The notes under the pieces were generated by a model. The model was given only the letters and a program-made list of their open reading frames with translations. It ran no database searches and had not been told where the DNA came from. Shown in pieces: positions 25,136 to 36,195 of a stretch of 64,000 nt of DNA. The stretch's first letter is position 1. Every line of letters starts with the position of its first letter. The position numbers and the translations under genes were made by a program. This stretch comes from Phaeotremella fagi (taxonomy: Eukaryota; Basidiomycota; Tremellomycetes; Tremellales; Phaeotremellaceae): the NCBI GenBank assembly GCA_001599715.1, contig BCHU01000006.1:912765-976764 (forward strand). The letters run 5' to 3'.

Positions 25136-28100
25136 ATGGCCTACGCTTATCCAGCGACAGCGACTGTTGATCTCAATCCACATCAACAATCTGGTTCCGG
25201 GGGTAGTAGTACACCAGGTAATCTAGAGAGAAGTAGTTCAGGATTCACTTTTGATAATAAGAGGAAAATCTCTGATCCTATGTTTGACGTTTTGAAGGAG
25301 TTCAAGGTATGTTTTTGGTTTTTCATCAATCTGATTCGTTTGAATTTGAAGGACTGACTTTTGCAGTATAAAATCGATGAAGGTTAGTCACTGCTCATGA
25401 GATTTTTTTACTGTTTCTGATGTTGGATAGATGAACATTATATAACTTTCTTTCAAGAGCGGTAAGTCAAGCTCTACTATTTTAAAGCTGGATTTGGAGA
25501 CTGATGAATATCCATTTAGTATACGAGTCGAAGAGCAGTATGTAGATAATCTGAATAGATTGTATGATAGAGCTGTAGCGATGGATTCACTACATGATGA
25601 GTAAGGTTGACTTGATCATCTCTCTTCAAAGTGTTTAATTAAACGACTAAATAATAGCGTCCCACGTCGTGGACCTCGATCAACATCCCGAAGAGCTTGG
25701 CAAGAGGTCAGAGATTATACACAGAGAGAAGTAGAAGCTCGTCAAGCTATGATTGGAGCTCTTAAAGAAGACGTCGTTAATTCCTTGGTTAGCGTTAGAG
25801 TGGGTTTTGGAGGGGTTGATTTCGACTGGTTGAACCTTGCTGATTGATGATGAATTAGGATACTCAAAGTAGGATCAGACAACGTATTCGTGAAGATTTG
25901 AAACATTCTGCTGAGGTGAGTTTTGGTTTTTACCGTCTTGATCGAATGTATGGATACTCAACCCCTTCTTCAGAGATACGAGGAATATTCTGGGACTAGA
26001 TTACCTAAATTGAAAAGAAATTATTTCCAGAAGACTCAGATCGTTGAGGTAAGCTATGTTGTGTGCTAGTCGTCCCCTCAAGCTGACACCCTTTCCAGGA
26101 TATCAAACGTCAAGAACACGCTGTAGCTATGCAAGCGAAACTACTCTCAACATCTACGCCAACTTCCCCGTCCCAAGAAAACCCAGGTGGTGGTAACAGT
26201 TACCCACTATCTTCGCCTGGGACCAACGTCTCCCCTTTACCCAATCAACCAGGTCTCGCTGATACACCTCAATTCTCCCCTCCAACCCAAGCCCAATCCC
26301 AACAACCAGTCCAAACCCAACCTCAGCCCCAACCATCAATCTCATTCTCCTCTCCACCATCAAACAAAATTTCTTTGGTGACCGGTAGAAACAGAGCTGG
26401 TTCAGGTTCAGGTTCATACATCGACAGTAAATCTAAAGAGGTTTTGAACGATGTCGCTAGTCAGTACAAGAAAGGTTTGAACGCTTTCCGAAGTCGATTG
26501 GGGGGTGATAAGGATAAAACCAGTGACGAGGGGTTTTCTAACGCTGCTAGTGGGAATGAGAATGATATTATTGTTGGGGTTGGTGGATTGAATCGACGGG
26601 GGACTGGGGGTAGAGATAAATCTATGGGTTCGGCTATGAAAGGTGTTAGAGCTAAACGGGAAGCTGAGGATGCTGGTGAGATTACAACACTTTTCTTACC
26701 AGAGTATTGTTTCGGCTAAAAAGATTAATCACTTTTCAGATAAAGCTTATCGATACGGTGTCTTCCATCTCGAATCTCTAAGAATTCGTCGTGATAAATT
26801 GCAAGCCTCTGCAGTAACTGTACGTCGACGTCTCGTCTCCGACAAACAGTCTGTAACTGATCATTTGAAACAGAGTTTGGAACAATTCTATGAAGAATTG
26901 AATACAACTTTGAGAACCACTTTTGAAAGATATGTCGATGCGGTTCATGGGACTGCTGCTACCGTTGCTCAATTGACGGAGGTACCCAGAGAAGCTATCG
27001 AGAGTGTTAATCTTGAAAGGGATCGTGAGTCATTTCACAATTTATGCAAGTAAATATTGATCACGATCCCAGTCACAATGTTTAGAAGTAGATTACCTGC
27101 TTTGAATTCATCACAAACAGCTCCAGTGTTATATGAGAATTTCTACGTAGGTCTCATCCATATCTTCAAGTCTAATTAGTACTAAAATATTGGTGATAGG
27201 TCGGACATTGTCGATCTTTGATCTTTGGAGTTAGTTTGACGGATTATGATTTCGCAAGAGGTGAAGGTGGAGATCATGATCGACCGCCTGCTATTGTCGA
27301 AAAATGTATCGCGGCTATTGATCAACGAGGTGTGTTGGATGTTTTTCTGTCTTCGAAAGGTTTGATTTCTGATTTTTGTGATGCAGGGTTGGATGCTGAA
27401 GGGATTTATCGAATTAGTGGAAGACACGCTGGCGTTCAGGAGGTACGTTATTTACTCGATTCAACCAATTGTAATTCGTTGTTGACTTCTCAACAGACCG
27501 TTCAGAAGATTGAAGTCGACGAGGAGAAATTCTCTTTCGATGAGAAAGATGATGTCTTTAGTATCTCCAACATATTGAAACAATGTGAGTGATCTGGATG
27601 CAGCTTGTATCACAATATCTAACTTTGAAAAGATCTACGTCAATTACCGGATCCAGTTTTCCCATTACCTCATGCGGAGAGAGTCAAACATACAGAGAAC
27701 AGGGGTACGTCTAGTATCTCTCGAGAAAAGACAGAGGATGGTGAATTGATGTTTCTGTGACAGAGACCCATATCCATTCGAATTTCTCAGCTCTACGTGC
27801 AAGATTACGACGACTGGCTCCAATCCATCAAACTACTTTCCAAGCTATCATCGAACATCTGGGTCGAGTTCATGCAAACTCCAGCGTTAATAAAATGGAT
27901 GCTAAGGTATGTTCGGTCTATTGCGGTTATGGATGATCAGCTGATTAGGGTTGATAGAATCTTGCTGTTGTTTTTAGTATGTGTTTCCTTGCATTTGAGA
28001 CGAGGACGAATGTTGATCGTTAGTAGATAACGCCCTTTTCGGTCCTGATCAATTGCCCTCTGATGGAAATGTGTTGATGATGCATTTGGAAAAGGTCTGC

Positions 28101-29499
28101 CATTGTTGGCTTCGTATACAGGGCTCAGCTGACAGAGATTAGGATACTGTGTTAGAAGATTTGATCAATTTCTCTGATTTAGTCAGTTTACGATCCTAGG
28201 ACGTTTGTAGGAACAAGACTGACATTAAATCATAGTTGTTCGGTAACGATTCACCACCACTGGCACCTAACATCTTACCGCCTGGATCGGCACTATCAAG
28301 ATCAGGGGTGATGACTTATCATCCTGTTGATGATGGTGCCCAACCTGGTAGTTCACGTACGAAGATCAAAATTCTTGATCCCCAACCTGAGAGTTCGGGT
28401 TCAATATCTAAAGAATCATCTGGTGGTGTTACACCTGTCATTTCTTCAAATGTTGGTGAACCAGGTTCCGATTCTGTTACGGAGGGATTCACGCCTAACG
28501 ATAAACTGTCGTTACTCTTTGATGAGAGTTTGATACCTGCTTCTTTCGTTGACGGTGTTGGAGAAGATTATCATGTGAGTGAATTCCGCACGACACAATT
28601 GACTGACATCAACCCAGGTTCGTCCCTTGTCATCAACCGATTTCCTTCGTTCCCAATTCGGTCTCCTCTCAACCCTAACAACAGCTCCAGCTTTAGCACC
28701 CTCAATCTATCTCAACTTATTCAACAACCTAAAGAAAGAGAACTACTACATCCTAGTTATCATCAACAAGAAAACCGATCAACTCATAGCTTCAGGTACA
28801 CTGTTCATCGAGAAGAAGTTCATCCATTCAGCAGGCCTGGCGGGACATATTGAAGATATCGTTGTTGGGGCTGAAACTCAGGGGAAAGGATTTGGTGCGT
28901 TGTTGGTTAAAGGTTTGAGGGAGTTGGGCAGGGAGTTGGGCTGTTATAAAGTTATTTTGGATTGTCGGGAGGAAAAGATCGGTTCGTGTTTTTGCTTTTT
29001 TATTGGAGATTGGGCTGGTTCACTGATATTGATTTGGTTCAGGATTTTATGAAAAATGCGGGTAGGTTGATGATATCTTCCTTTTCTTTTGAGTGGTTAT
29101 TGACAATCCTTGCTTAGGTTTACATTACGAGGTCGTCAAATGGTAAACCAGCTCTTTTGTTACTCAAGAATAACCAAACTAACAATTTAGGCTTATTACG
29201 TCCCAGAACCTCCAATATTCACCAAGGGAATGACACCGCCAACCCTTCCCCCACGTAAACAATCCACATCGACCAGTCCGAAGACTGGAGATACAGAAAT
29301 TGTGGAGGACAGCTCCAGATCGAAAGAGATGGAAGAGGAGATCGAACCTTCTGATCCGGGATCACCAAAGACTTTCGCGAGCGCTTCGTCAGGTAGTGGA
29401 TTCACTTATTCTTATCCTGTCGAGGGGGGGATTTCAGGTGGGAGTGGGACGCCTTTACCGACGGTGAAGAATGTTGATTATGTGGATTTGAACGATTAG
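25136..29499 (+). CDS. F-BAR / RhoGAP protein fused in frame to glucosamine-6-phosphate N-acetyltransferase
   Basis: Hand splicing gives about 23 exons and one frame of some 1058 residues. Residues about 45-180 and 385-480 form an FCH/F-BAR helical module (SDPMFDVLKEFKYKIDEDEH; IRQRIREDLKHSAERYEEYS), split by a Pro/Gln/Ser-rich insert. Residues about 510-715 are a RhoGAP domain: FGVSLTDYDF, LDAEGIYRISGRH with the arginine finger, NILKQYLRQLPDPVFPLP, KMDAKNLAVVFNNALFG. After a linker, residues about 800-960 are a complete GNA1: LLFDESLIPASFVDGVG, YHVRPLSSTDFL, FIEKKFIHSAGLAGHIEDIV, acetyl-CoA loop TQGKGFGALLV, GCYKVILDCRE, GFYEKCGFTLRG. A tail with TPPTLPPRKQ, an SH3-ligand-type motif, ends at 29499. 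Intron 28182-28235 decides the fusion: retained, it stops the frame at 28197-28199. An in-frame ATG at 28311 could start a separate GNA1. Confidence 0.8.
28182..28235 (+). promoter_or_regulatory. Intron that decides RhoGAP-only versus RhoGAP-GNA1 product
   Basis: Donor GTCAGT (28182) and acceptor CATAG (28235) with a CTGACAT branch site about 20 bases before the acceptor. Removal keeps frame (NFSDL|LFGND). Retention gives six more codons boundary to a TAG at 28197-28199, truncating the protein just after the RhoGAP domain. The donor is weaker than the usual GTRAGT. Confidence 0.5.
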
Positions 29500-29599
29500 T
29501 ATACGTTTGTTTGCTTTATTTGCTTTGTAGATGGTAACGAGTAACGATACATTTCGAATTTTGGCATATTCGTACAAAGACTATAATTCCAACGTCCAC

Positions 29600-29982
29600 T
29601 TATATCTCCCCATCAAGCTTCTTCTCACCGAATTCAACTTCGTCGGGATTCCTAAAGACTTTACCAGCTATGATTTTTGCGTATCCATTGACCTAAAGCT
29701 CTACGTCGGCATTTTTGACATCAACAGCCGAGAAGAAGAGTTACTGACCTGCTCTTTGAAAGGTATTTTCTCAGTTTCACCGACGACTTCACCTGTACCT
29801 GGGGCTGTTGCTGCTGTTCACGGTTGTCAGTTGGGTGTGGGAGGGGGAGTGGCAAGTGGGGATGACATACCCTGCTGTGAATCTGCTGTTGCTGTTCCTC
29901 CATTACCTATTTGGGGGTTTACATCTGCTATTCTAGATGGTTCCATTGGTTGTTGGTTGGCTGTGGTGGTTGTTGAGGACAT
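29600..29982 (-). CDS. Small CsbD-like stress-type protein
   Basis: ATG 29982 (MSSTTTTANQQPMEPSRIAD), introns spliced after ADSQQ and after IPFKEQ, stop TAA 29600-29602; about 80 residues. The C-terminal half reads PFKEQVNGYAKIIAGKVFRN then PDEVEFGEKKLDG, the pattern of small basidiomycete proteins with CsbD-like repeats, hydrophilic and helical and often stress-induced. Intron 2 is GTCAGT...CTTTAG. The protein is convergent with the RhoGAP-GNA1 gene. Family call is by pattern only. Confidence 0.6.
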
Positions 29983-30447
29983 TGTTGGTTGAATGAAGGA
30001 GCGAGTGGGAGGTGGAATGGGAATATATAGGCAATAACAACCATTACGTCATAGACGAAGCATATTATTTATTTACTCCCCCCTTGAAGCACTCGCCACA
30101 TATCGGTGATACGGTGATAGAGTTCTTGAACCCGTTGCGCTATCTGCTGTACGCTGTGATATCTAATCATCCCATACACCTATACTCAACTTCATTGTTC
30201 TTATTCATTCATACATTCACTATCAAATAGATTCAAAGGTTGACAAGAATAGCATGTAAGTTAATATCACCTCGATAGGGAAGATTGTATCCTATGATAC
30301 ACCCACATCCCCCACGCAGTAACAACGCTGACAGAATCATCTTCTATTCCCCTTGCCACCACGTCACTTTTATATTCTATAACATTCCACTTAACATTCT
30401 TCCAACTATTGTCACTTCATCATCAACAGAGATCAATCAATACGAGA
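29983..30447. promoter_or_regulatory. Bidirectional promoter, CsbD-like (-) and Ubc4-like (+)
   Basis: 465 bases with no gene supported. AGGAGCGAGTGG near 30000 and CCCCCCTTGAA near 30075 (CCCCT resembles a stress response element core, STRE) lie between the two starts; both neighbours are plausible stress genes. STRE is CCCCT, so the match is exact but short. Confidence 0.4.
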
Positions 30448-31332
<885 letters not shown>

Positions 31333-31675
31333 GATATTCATTCACTTATTCACTTCCATTCCTACCTCCCTTCCCTTCACTCCCACATCCCTTCCTCTTT
31401 ATTTATGCTTTCATGTTGAATTCTTTACGTTTGATCATCTGTCAACTCCCCATTTTATTTTCATTCACAGACGTTACCCTCGTAGAAACTAGTTCGATGT
31501 CGCTGTGAACTTGTTTTTCTTATTTGGGTTTAATGGGTGATGGTGATTGATTGGGTCGTTGATAGGTTTCCGCTCTGAGGTCATGCAGTCATTATGGCAT
31601 TCATTCATCCTTTCATTGATTAACTTGACAAACTCTTTAACAAACATTTACGACAAGATTCACTACACTGAAAAC
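31333..31675. other. Convergent spacer before the three-copy array
   Basis: 343 bases between the Ubc4 3' end and the pseudogene's 3' end. A + frame at 31547-31828 is antisense to the pseudogene and is treated as a shadow. Confidence 0.4.
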
Positions 31676-32065
31676 TTATGCAACAACACCACAGTCCTCG
31701 AATGTCCCTTGAAGTCCTTCGAAGTCACACTCGCACCCACCAAAACTCACAATAGAACCCTTGAAATCCTTCATATCGAAACACTTAAACAAACCATAAC
31801 TGAGAATCGTAGCCCCTTTCGGACCTGATAAACGAGAGATCTCAATCAAACTACCCTTCTTTCCAAATTCAAGTCGCTCTAATACACATAAACCAGCGTT
31901 GAATTTGGTACTAGCCATGAAACTAGCTGTTTAGACCATGACTTCGGAGTTGAACTCGTTTGTTGTTTCTATACGGCTGTTGTCATTAACTTTTAATATC
32001 TGGGTGAGGGTGAAGCGATCGTCTGGATCATTTAACCCAAGGGAAGAAATTGTTTGTTCATTCAT
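31676..32065 (-). pseudogene. Third copy of the tandem unknown family, broken by an in-frame stop
   Basis: Reads from ATG 32065 (MNEQTISSLGLNDPDDRFTL) in one frame with no gap against the intact copy at 32254-32646, but carries TAA at 31931-31933 where the intact paralogue has the Lys of VVVKTAV. After the stop the same frame continues cleanly (TASFMASTKFNAGL, ISRLSGPKGATILSYG, DMKDFKGSIVSFGG) to its own stop at 31676. One nonsense change therefore splits an otherwise intact gene; no frameshift seen. A truncated 45-residue product or a downstream restart at ATG 31918 is possible. Sequencing error cannot be excluded. Confidence 0.7.
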
Positions 32066-32253
32066 TGAATAGATATGTGACTGGTGGCGATTTGCAGATT
32101 GTTGAAAAGAAGGGGAAAGGAGGATAATTTATCTTTGCAACACCTCGTTTTTTAATGTACAGCAACGGTTCAAGCCTTCCTCAAGAAGGCGAATAGCGCT
32201 AGAAGACTCATGATCATTCATTTCTCACTACACTGAACTACTGTACCCCTGCA

Positions 32254-32646
32254 CTACAGCTTGTCCTCAACTGAGGGGGCTCGGTATGGAATACTATAGT
32301 CTACGAATTCCCCTTCAAACCCTTCGAGATTACAATCAGCCTTACCCCCATTAACGAATTTACCCTTGAAACAACTCATATCCAAACATTTGACAGAACC
32401 GTGACTATAAATTGTAGCCTCTTTCGGACCTGATAGATGAGAGATCTTGTAATTAGTACCTCTTCGCTGAAATTCGTGCTCAACGAATAAATCACCGTTG
32501 AATGTGGTGTCAGCGGTTAAAACAGCGGTCTTGACAACGACGTCGAGGTTGAATTCGTTTGTTGTGCGTATGAAACTTTTGTCTTTAATTGAGAGTGTGA
32601 AACAATCATCTGGATCGTTCCATAAATAAGTTTTTACTTCACTCAT
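32254..32646 (-). CDS. Tandem unknown family, copy 2 (intact), about 130 aa
   Basis: Start chosen at ATG 32646 (MSEVKTYLWNDPDDCFTLSI), the position matching the other two copies; an upstream in-frame ATG-less extension exists but is not conserved. Intronless, no signal peptide or membrane helix. Shared blocks: NDPDDCFTL, TTFNGDLFVE, ISHLSGPKEATIYSHGSVKC, LDMSCFKGKF, NLEGFEGEFVD. The repeated beta-strand rhythm suggests a small beta-rich fold. The regularly placed Cys residues (KCLDM, ADCNLEG) may be important. Family not recognised. Confidence 0.7.
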   Translation of the reverse strand: MSEVKTYLWNDPDDCFTLSIKDKSFIRTTNEFNLDVVVKTAVLTADTTFNGDLFVEHEFQRRGTNYKISHLSGPKEATIYSHGSVKCLDMSCFKGKFVNGGKADCNLEGFEGEFVDYSIPYRAPSVEDKL

Positions 32647-32913
32647 TGAATATAGTGTGTATCTTGTGGTGAGGTGGCGAATAGAAAATTGGGGAAAAGA
32701 AGGGGAAAAGAAAATTCGTCCAAAAAAACGTCGTTTCTTAAGCCTACCATGTCGAGTCTTCCTCAAGAAGGCAAACAGCTAGAAGCGCTAGAAGACATAT
32801 CGTCATTCATTTCTTATTACAGTAAACTACTGTACTACTACACTACAGATCTTCCTAAAAGTGGCACGAACATTCCCCATCCTCGAACTTCCTCAATACC
32901 TTCATGATCCTTC

Positions 32914-33345
32914 TCAGAGCGGGACGATTTCCCCTTTGTAGATTTCCTTCGAATCCGAGATTCGCGAATGATCCACGAACCTCCCTTCAAACCCTTCGAG
33001 ATTCAACTCACAATCTTCACGATAAGTAATGAATGTACCCTTGAACTCGGTCATATCCAAACACCTAACAGGACTGAAAGTGATTACAGTAGCCTCTGTC
33101 GGACCTGCTAACTTTGAAATGTGAATTCTACACTTATCCCCGACTTCAAGGTACTTTGATACACTTAAGCCAGCGTTGAAATCGGTATTAGACCAGAACC
33201 TACCTGTTCCGACGAAGACGGGGGTGTGGAACATGTTCTTTTTGGATATTTGACTGTTGTCGATAGTTGATCGTGGGGTGACGGTGACGGTATTGAGATC
33301 TGTTGAATCATCGACACTGAGGGTAGAAGCTTTTGGTTCACTCAT
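32914..33345 (-). CDS. Tandem unknown family, copy 1 (intact), 143 aa
   Basis: ATG 33345 (MSEPKASTLSVDDSTDLNTV) to stop at 32914. Intronless. Same layout as copy 2 with a slightly longer N-terminus: DFNAGLSVSKYLEVGD, ISKLAGPTEATVITF, RCLDMTEFKGTFI, LNLEGFEGRFVD. Between copies the blocks around SGPKxAT, LDMxxFKG and EGFEGxFVD are best kept. Function unknown; cytosolic small protein expected. Promoter and 5' sequence are shared with the other two copies. Confidence 0.7.
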   Translation of the reverse strand: MSEPKASTLSVDDSTDLNTVTVTPRSTIDNSQISKKNMFHTPVFVGTGRFWSNTDFNAGLSVSKYLEVGDKCRIHISKLAGPTEATVITFSPVRCLDMTEFKGTFITYREDCELNLEGFEGRFVDHSRISDSKEIYKGEIVPL

Positions 33346-34207
33346 TGAATGTATATATGTGTGTGGTAAGGTAGTGGTTGGAGTCGAATAGAAAAACTAG
33401 ATCTTGGGAAAAGACGGGGGAAAAGAGATTTGTCCTAGAGAAACGTCGTTGCTCAAAACGTAACAGGTCGAGTTTTCCTCAAAGGAGACGAAACAGCGCT
33501 GGAAGACATGTCGTCATTTCTCTTTCACCCTTTTCGAATATAAAACAAGAGTCATCTTTATCCCGATGAAAGGTTTACATTCCATTGATAATTTAAGACA
33601 AAGAAAACGATTGACCGAAAATATCCAGTTGAAAGGATCGAGGAATTGCATGACAAGACGAAACCCAGATTTCGGGTTTTACCTTCCTTACAATAATTGT
33701 ATAGTATCTGCGGTGGTGCAGTAACTATGGTATTCTAGCTGCAAATGCTTTTGTATTGTACTGGAACCACTACCTCGAACAACATGAACTTGAGTGGAGA
33801 TTTTTCCAATTGAAAAGGTCTGAGTTCAAATTGGCAGTCATTTCCGTTTGATTTTCCAATTTTCTTTGATCATAGATCCTAGTTTAGAAGACTAACGGGG
33901 GGGGATCTATGACACTGGACACGATAAAAAGGTAAGAAAAGATACATTTTTCATTGTCATTGCACTGAAATGCGAGAAATATATATGTTTATACAGCGGG
34001 GCGGAAGACTGACCTGTGAAAAAGTCATTCGAAGTGTTTTCGAAATATTAAACAAATTGAATAATGAAGATACAGCGTGTACTGTATTATCTCGAAATTA
34101 TGTAAAATCTGGGAAAGCGAAAAGAAAAAGAAAATCCTGACCATCGTATCGCGTTTATATTGAATTCTGAATATACATCGACGATCCTATAGTCGTTATC
34201 ATCAACC
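33346..34207. other. Intergenic region, array promoter then tetraspan 3' end
   Basis: 862 bases. The first 190 bases are the shared promoter of array copy 1. The rest (33540-34200) shows no gene; small open frames overlap the tetraspan gene in other frames. A GGGGGGGGG-type run at about 33897-33905 stands out. Confidence 0.4.
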
Positions 34208-35134
34208 TTAAGCTGGTCGAACGGGTTCAGAGATGGATGGAGGGGAAACGTCTGAATCAGATCTGTGTCCAGTATGTTGAATAGGGATACCACTTTGAGG
34301 ACGTGAACCAATGTCATTGGGATAACCCTGTTGACCTTGATAAGTAGGTGAAAAAGCTTCATGCGGATATCCTTGACCTTGTGGTGGTTGATAAGGTTGT
34401 TGTTGCATTTGTGGATAAAACGGTTGTTGTTGTTGATAATAACCCCCACCACCAGCGGCCATCAATTGACCTGAAGCTTTTGCAGCGTAATAATTCTTGT
34501 AATGATCGATTTTACCTGCTACCAATAATCCAGCTGGGATTTTGAACGCTTGTCTGGTAGTCAATCCAGTTGATGAAGTTGTGTTAGTTGAATTTGCTGA
34601 ATAACCGTTTCGTCCTGTCATCCTAGCTATATGAATGATCATTCCCATCCATGCTATAGTGATAGCTAACGCGAACCATGACATGACGGTTATACCAATT
34701 CTTGAACCGCATAACTGAGAATTATTGACGTTGGTGTAACTGTATGTATAACGACCCGTTGCAGAATTATAAGTCGGTGTCAAAACTCTGATCGTGCATG
34801 ACGTAAAGACTGAGGAGATAGTCGCGATAACAGCAGTGACTAGATTGACTAGAGATTGAAAAGCTAGATACCCGACTTCACCTCTGGTAATGGTGAAAGA
34901 CGATTTTGAACCTAGGAGTGATAAGATGAAGGCGGCTGGGATGTAGATTAGGATTGAGAGGAGATTGATGCAATTGAGGATTAGGATTATTAGACCTCCG
35001 CCTAGGAAGATGTTGACTAGGAAAATGGCTATGGCTAGCCAGAAATGGAGTGACTGGGGTTGGAGTCAGGTATTGAGATTTGGACTTGGACTTACTATGA
35101 AGGTATATCTTAATGCTGAAGCTATTAGTGCCAT
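34208..35134 (-). CDS. Tetraspan (MARVEL-like) membrane protein with Q/P/Y-rich cytosolic tail
   Basis: ATG 35134 (MALIASALRYTFI), one intron (GTAAGT...CCCCAG), then four hydrophobic segments: SLHFWLAIAIFLVNIFLGGG, NCINLLSILIYIPAAFIL, QSLVNLVTAVIATISSVF and ITVMSWFALAITIAWMGMII. Stop at 34208-34210 after SEPVRPA. Between TM3 and TM4 lies a short polar loop (SCTIRVLTPTYNSATGRYT). The tail after residue about 190 is rich in Gln, Pro, Tyr and Gly (YYQQQQPFYPQMQQQPYQPP) and could be disordered or self-associating. Four-TM layout resembles fungal MARVEL-domain proteins linked to membrane domains; assignment is moderate. Confidence 0.65.
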
Positions 35135-36195
35135 GGTGATGAGGGGATATTCAAGTAGACGTTGATGTGGATGTTCAAGTCGTTGTTAAAAGAGTGACTA
35201 GAAGTGAGTAAAGCAGAGTGGAGTTAAATAAGTACAAGTAAGTAAAAGTACAGATGATCACCACATTGCCAAGACACTGCATTCTTCTCTTCGCTGCACC
35301 GAAAATCTCAAACCTCAAACCTACAAGTTCAAACACAACAACACGACGGTCCGTGCCAAGTCCGTTATACCCCTAAAAAAGACGCTAGTGCTAAATTGAG
35401 ATGAACTCAAGGCGGTGCGAGAGTAGGGAACAAGCGGATGAGATGCCGAAACGGAATCTAACATCCAAGAAAGCAAACGTTTAAAGATGATCCTTTCTAT
35501 TTCATTATTACATTCATCTTAGTTACTCTTCGAGTGGATCATGTTCAACCTACTTCCAAAATGCCAAGACTTGCCATGATGACATTCGCCACACACAGAT
35601 CTCAGATCCAGAACAAGGGGTCAAAGGACTGTTCCTGGAATCAACTTTGTTGATGCCACAATTCGCCATCCAATTATGAGAATAAAACATTTTTCACTTG
35701 CTCTGAGAAGTAGGATTGAGAGTCTGAGTAAATGGTGATTTTTGTTTTTATCTAGTCATCCGCATTCGACACGACTAGATCCGCAGTAAGACTATCCCAG
35801 CTTGAAGCTGAGGTCTTGGTTAATTGGAGTTTGAGTTGAGCACGTTACCGATGATTACATATTGCCACGCGACTTTTACCCTTTAACTCATTCCCTCCCT
35901 TAAAAATAACTTACTCTTAGCCAGTGCTTACTAGCCCAGGCTTAGTTATGGTTATGATATTATAGGACCGTGATTGAGAGATAGACTTACATTTCTTCCT
36001 TCTTATTCACATTTCTCATAAGTATCATATATATCTTGTATCTCAACAACAGCGAGTGACGACTTGACCACACACAATCTCCAGGTAACTGGTAACATAG
36101 GAAAAAGGAAAAGGAAAACATCGACCATTCGGCCGTAAAAACAATTTCCTGGAAACGTTAATCAAATCACCACTCCATTCTTTTTCTCATTCAAA
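35135..36195. promoter_or_regulatory. Divergent promoter region, tetraspan (-) and TVP38 (+)
   Basis: 1061 bases with no gene supported, unusually long for this window. A pyrimidine stretch and CCTTCTTATTC at 35995-36010 precede the TVP38 5' UTR. No conserved element identified. Confidence 0.4.

Larger units (their letters stand above)
32065..33530 (-). repeat. Tandem gene duplication with shared upstream sequence (three units)
   Basis: Start codons lie at 32065, 32646 and 33345, so the units are about 580 and 700 bases apart. Similar upstream elements appear about 110-130 bases before each start: CCTCAAGAAGGCGAA with AGCGCTAGAAGAC (near 32178), CCTCAAGAAGGCAAACAG with AGCGCTAGAAGAC (near 32760), and CCTCAAAGGAGACGAAACAG with AGCGCTGGAAGAC (near 33478). 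GGGGAAA-rich 5' sequence is also shared. The whole gene plus promoter was duplicated. Confidence 0.8.

Noticed and set aside
28311..28313. Treating GNA1 as a separate gene starting at this ATG
   Set aside because: No promoter-like gap or stop codon separates it from the RhoGAP frame when the intron is spliced; kept as an alternative, not the main model.
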